DNA of 64,000 bases from Elmis aenea (taxonomy: Eukaryota > Arthropoda > Insecta > Coleoptera > Elmidae): positions 15,148,159 to 15,212,158 of the forward strand of contig OX393580.1 in assembly GCA_947652605.1 (NCBI GenBank), given 5' to 3'. The notes under the pieces were generated by a model, which saw nothing but the letters and a program-made list of their open reading frames with translations, ran no database searches and had not been told where the DNA came from. Below, piece by piece: positions 62,012 through 64,000 of this stretch (positions are counted from its first letter, which is position 1; each line of letters opens with the position of its first letter). Both the position numbers and the translations under genes were made by a program.

Positions 62012-62249
62012 TGACGCACAAGTATCAGATTCCGTACGGCAGTGGTTGCGAATGCCGACATTTGATAGTCGGCAGTGGGAAGATGAAGAACTTCTCCTTC
62101 TTCTTCAACAGATGTTTTTAGATTTAGATCTCTGCTCGAAATTCGCAATCAATATAAATATATTGAGAAATTTTTTATACGAAGCTTACAAGAATTATAA
62201 TGAAGTACCTTTTCATAATTTTAGACACTGCTTTTGCGTTGCACAAATG
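62012..62249 (+). CDS. PDE9A-type phosphodiesterase, first catalytic-domain exon
   Basis: A 238-base exon from acceptor TTTTTCAG to donor GTGAGT at 62250, ending in phase 0. It encodes CDAQVSDSVRQWLRMPTFDS, RQWEDEELLLLLQQMFLDLD, LCSKFAININILRNFLYEAY and NYNEVPFHNFRHCFCVAQM. The last block is the start of the class I phosphodiesterase catalytic core. The first histidine of HNFRH is the general acid and the second a metal ligand. FRHCFCVAQM and the helical lead-in are closest to PDE9 among the families I know. The remaining metal ligands (HD pair and later D) are on exons beyond 64000. It is the strongest evidence for the gene. Confidence 0.95.
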
Positions 62250-62891
62250 GTGAGTACTCATTTTTGTCCTACATTAAATATATGTTGGTAATTAAATTAA
62301 ATCGTTTACTTTTGTTTATTTTCCAATCTTCATTATTGTAACAGCCCCTTTGACTAAAAAACAAACGACAATTGTGGTTAACTCAAGCATTTAGCGTTCA
62401 CTCCTTGTTATTCAATAATATCATGTTTCTTTATTATGCACACGAAAATTTTAATAATTCAAGCGTGCGATATTGTCAAAAGATTCATGTCGTCTTTTAA
62501 GTAATAGAAAAAAAGATTACTTTTGGTAAAAATATTCCGCATTGAATTATCGATTCCATGTTAAACATAATTTATATTAAAAAAACAGAAAAGTTTTAAA
62601 AGTATAAAATTACTACTAGATGTAAAGCTCAAAAGAGAAATATAAAAAATTTGCTAATGTTATCATTCTTACATTACATAACGGAAGGGTAAACGCAAGG
62701 TAAATGGTTAAGAATATACAATTTGTAAGGCTTATTTATAGCATGCTTTTGTTTTGTATGTAACAGCTAATTTAAAATTTATAAGCGAGAAAACAAAATA
62801 AGACATTCTAAAATCGATGGGTACTTCTTTATTTAAAAAGTTACATAATCAAGAGTTATATTGTATCTTAAAAGTTTTTAGTGGTAGTATA
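62250..62891 (+). other. Next PDE9A intron, start
   Basis: Follows the donor GTGAGT at 62250. No further exon, in particular no continuation of the catalytic domain, was found to 64000, so this intron is over 1.75 kb. This first part is AT-rich without recognised repeats. Confidence 0.6.
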
Positions 62892-63200
62892 CCGGGTGTA
62901 AATGAAGTGTGGTACACCCCCTTTTTTTCTTTAGTTTTGATTTTAGATAAATGAAATTTTAGACTTACGGTATGTGCAAAAAATAGGGTTTTTTGAGCAC
63001 ATGCACACAATTGTTTCACTTCCGGTTTCGCCGGAAATGACCCCAACTTTCTGATTTTAAATGGAACCCCCTGTATATTTTTACAGTTTTGGAAAGAAGA
63101 AGCTATTTTGGATACAACTGCACTATTTTGGTTAATTTTTATAACCTCAAAATTTAGTTTTTTATTAAATGTGCCGTGACCTGCATAGGTAAATTGATTT
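62892..63200. repeat. Family E copy, one arm
   Basis: Starts CCGGGTGTAAATGAAGTGTG after a TA and follows 22040-22360 closely through TTTTGAGCACATGCACACAA, GGAAATGACCCCAACTTT and GTATATTTTTACAG. It lacks the interrupting family F element and the right arm. Confidence 0.85.
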
Positions 63201-63534
63201 TTATTATATCAACAATTGTCCAAGAAACGTTTTTGTAAATTTTAAATGACATTTAGGTTACTTTAATCGGTTTTGAAGGTTGTGGAACTATGGTGGTACA
63301 ACCTGTTATTTAAATGGAGCATCTTCTAACGAATCTATCGATACCAATAACTTGTATTTTTATTAAGAACCCGCTTCAGAAACTTCAAATTATTGTGAAG
63401 ATTTATTAAGAGAACCTTTTAATCGCAGTAATCTGATTATGTAAAAATGATTACCAAAATTTTTAGACTTTATTAAATGACTATAGTAGTTAAACATAAA
63501 ACAACGATCATTTGTTTTGTTGTAGTTATGCACA
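63201..63534. other. Family E interior, weakly matched
   Basis: Text such as CTTTAATCGGTTTTGAAGGT, GATACCAATAACTTGTATTT and TATTAAGAGA parallels 22420-22600, so the family E copy probably continues to about 63430. No gene. Confidence 0.55.
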
Positions 63535-63945
63535 ACTCAAAAACTGTAGGTTTTACGAGAAAAAGGAGGGAATAAAAAAAAATCTAAATAAAGCAAGCTT
63601 TCAAAGAAAAACTTTTTAATTTGCAAAATTTTAGCCCACCAAAAAGTTCTAATACAAAAACCAACAGAGGTCGCACTTTTCAGCCCCCTGTGAAGGTGGG
63701 AGATGATTAAAAATATTGGTATGGGAAAACCTTTTAATAAGCATAAAACATCTACCAAACACCATTCTCCTACATTTATCCAAATTTGAGAAATAAAATA
63801 AAAACCTAATTTTTTCGTTCCCCTTTAGGAGGGTGCCTCCGAAAGCCGATGTCTAAGGAAAACATTTTATATGAAAGCCCCCCTTAATTTTCGATAAGGA
63901 ATCGCCTCCCGATTTTTTTTTGCAATATTTAAGAAACACCCTGTA
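63535..63945. repeat. Family H copy
   Basis: Matches 43940-44515 and 49970-50387: CTGTAGGTTTTACGAG, GGTCGCACTTTTCAGCCCCC, AAAACATCTACCAAAC and AAGAAACACCCTGTATA. The empty site for the 44234 insertion is CCCCTTTAGGAGGGTG at about 63821. Confidence 0.85.
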
Positions 63946-64000
63946 TATTAACCCTTATTCTCCTAGCGTCGTCAAATGACGACGTTTACCTGTCCTGTAA

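Overview
The window is AT-rich animal DNA that looks like an insect genome, possibly a beetle. Three things support this: a CCTAA/TTAGG-type telomere-like array at 27342-27413, intact mariner and Tc1-like transposons, and split exons of one conserved animal gene. Only one host gene can be supported, a cGMP phosphodiesterase of the PDE9A type on the + strand. Three of its exons are visible (44979-45302, 61838-61952, 62012-62249). They are separated by a 16.5 kb intron full of transposons and a 59-base intron, and the gene runs off the right end. Any earlier exon was not found; 1-44978 is either intron of the same gene or upstream DNA.

Almost everything else is mobile DNA, often nested. In order: a solo LTR (1233-1862); a decayed Tc1/mariner copy (2050-3027); a gutted PIF/Harbinger element whose middle is occupied by a fold-back element (8968-10155); a fold-back element with a nested MITE (10785-12106); a Tc1/mariner-like transposon with a DD35E-type transposase and expanded 21-base end repeats (12538-14014); a Harbinger-like MITE (14632-15034); a multi-layer fold-back element (17537-19359); a full-length, apparently intact mariner (20705-21969); a fold-back inside a fold-back (22040-23910); a short Helitron (25040-25388); a hAT-like element holding the telomere-like array (27267-27779); a palindrome built from two copies of a mariner 5' half (28284-29236); a 1.8 kb fold-back (30591-32410); and a second solo LTR split by a hAT element (32673-33885).

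The stretch 38149-44508 is the clearest layered site. A fold-back element was hit by a hAT element with a perfect 8-base target duplication. A 4.2 kb non-LTR retrotransposon (ORF1, and an endonuclease/reverse transcriptase ORF2) then landed across the hAT edge, leaving a perfect 162-base direct repeat. The PDE9A intron adds further fold-backs, a young tRNA-derived SINE (48361-48623), a LINE with an inverted 5' part (51400-53489), hAT inside hAT (55596-56522) and an element with 8-base target repeats (59693-60579).

A unifying pattern is that many otherwise unrelated repeats end in TACAGGGTG at a TA and carry, about 20-40 bases inside, a second shared box (GGnnATCTCGCTTA in the inward direction). 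Many are long, nearly perfect palindromes. I see no new gene-encoded system; the most unusual signals are the architecture of these repeats and the way elements are stacked.
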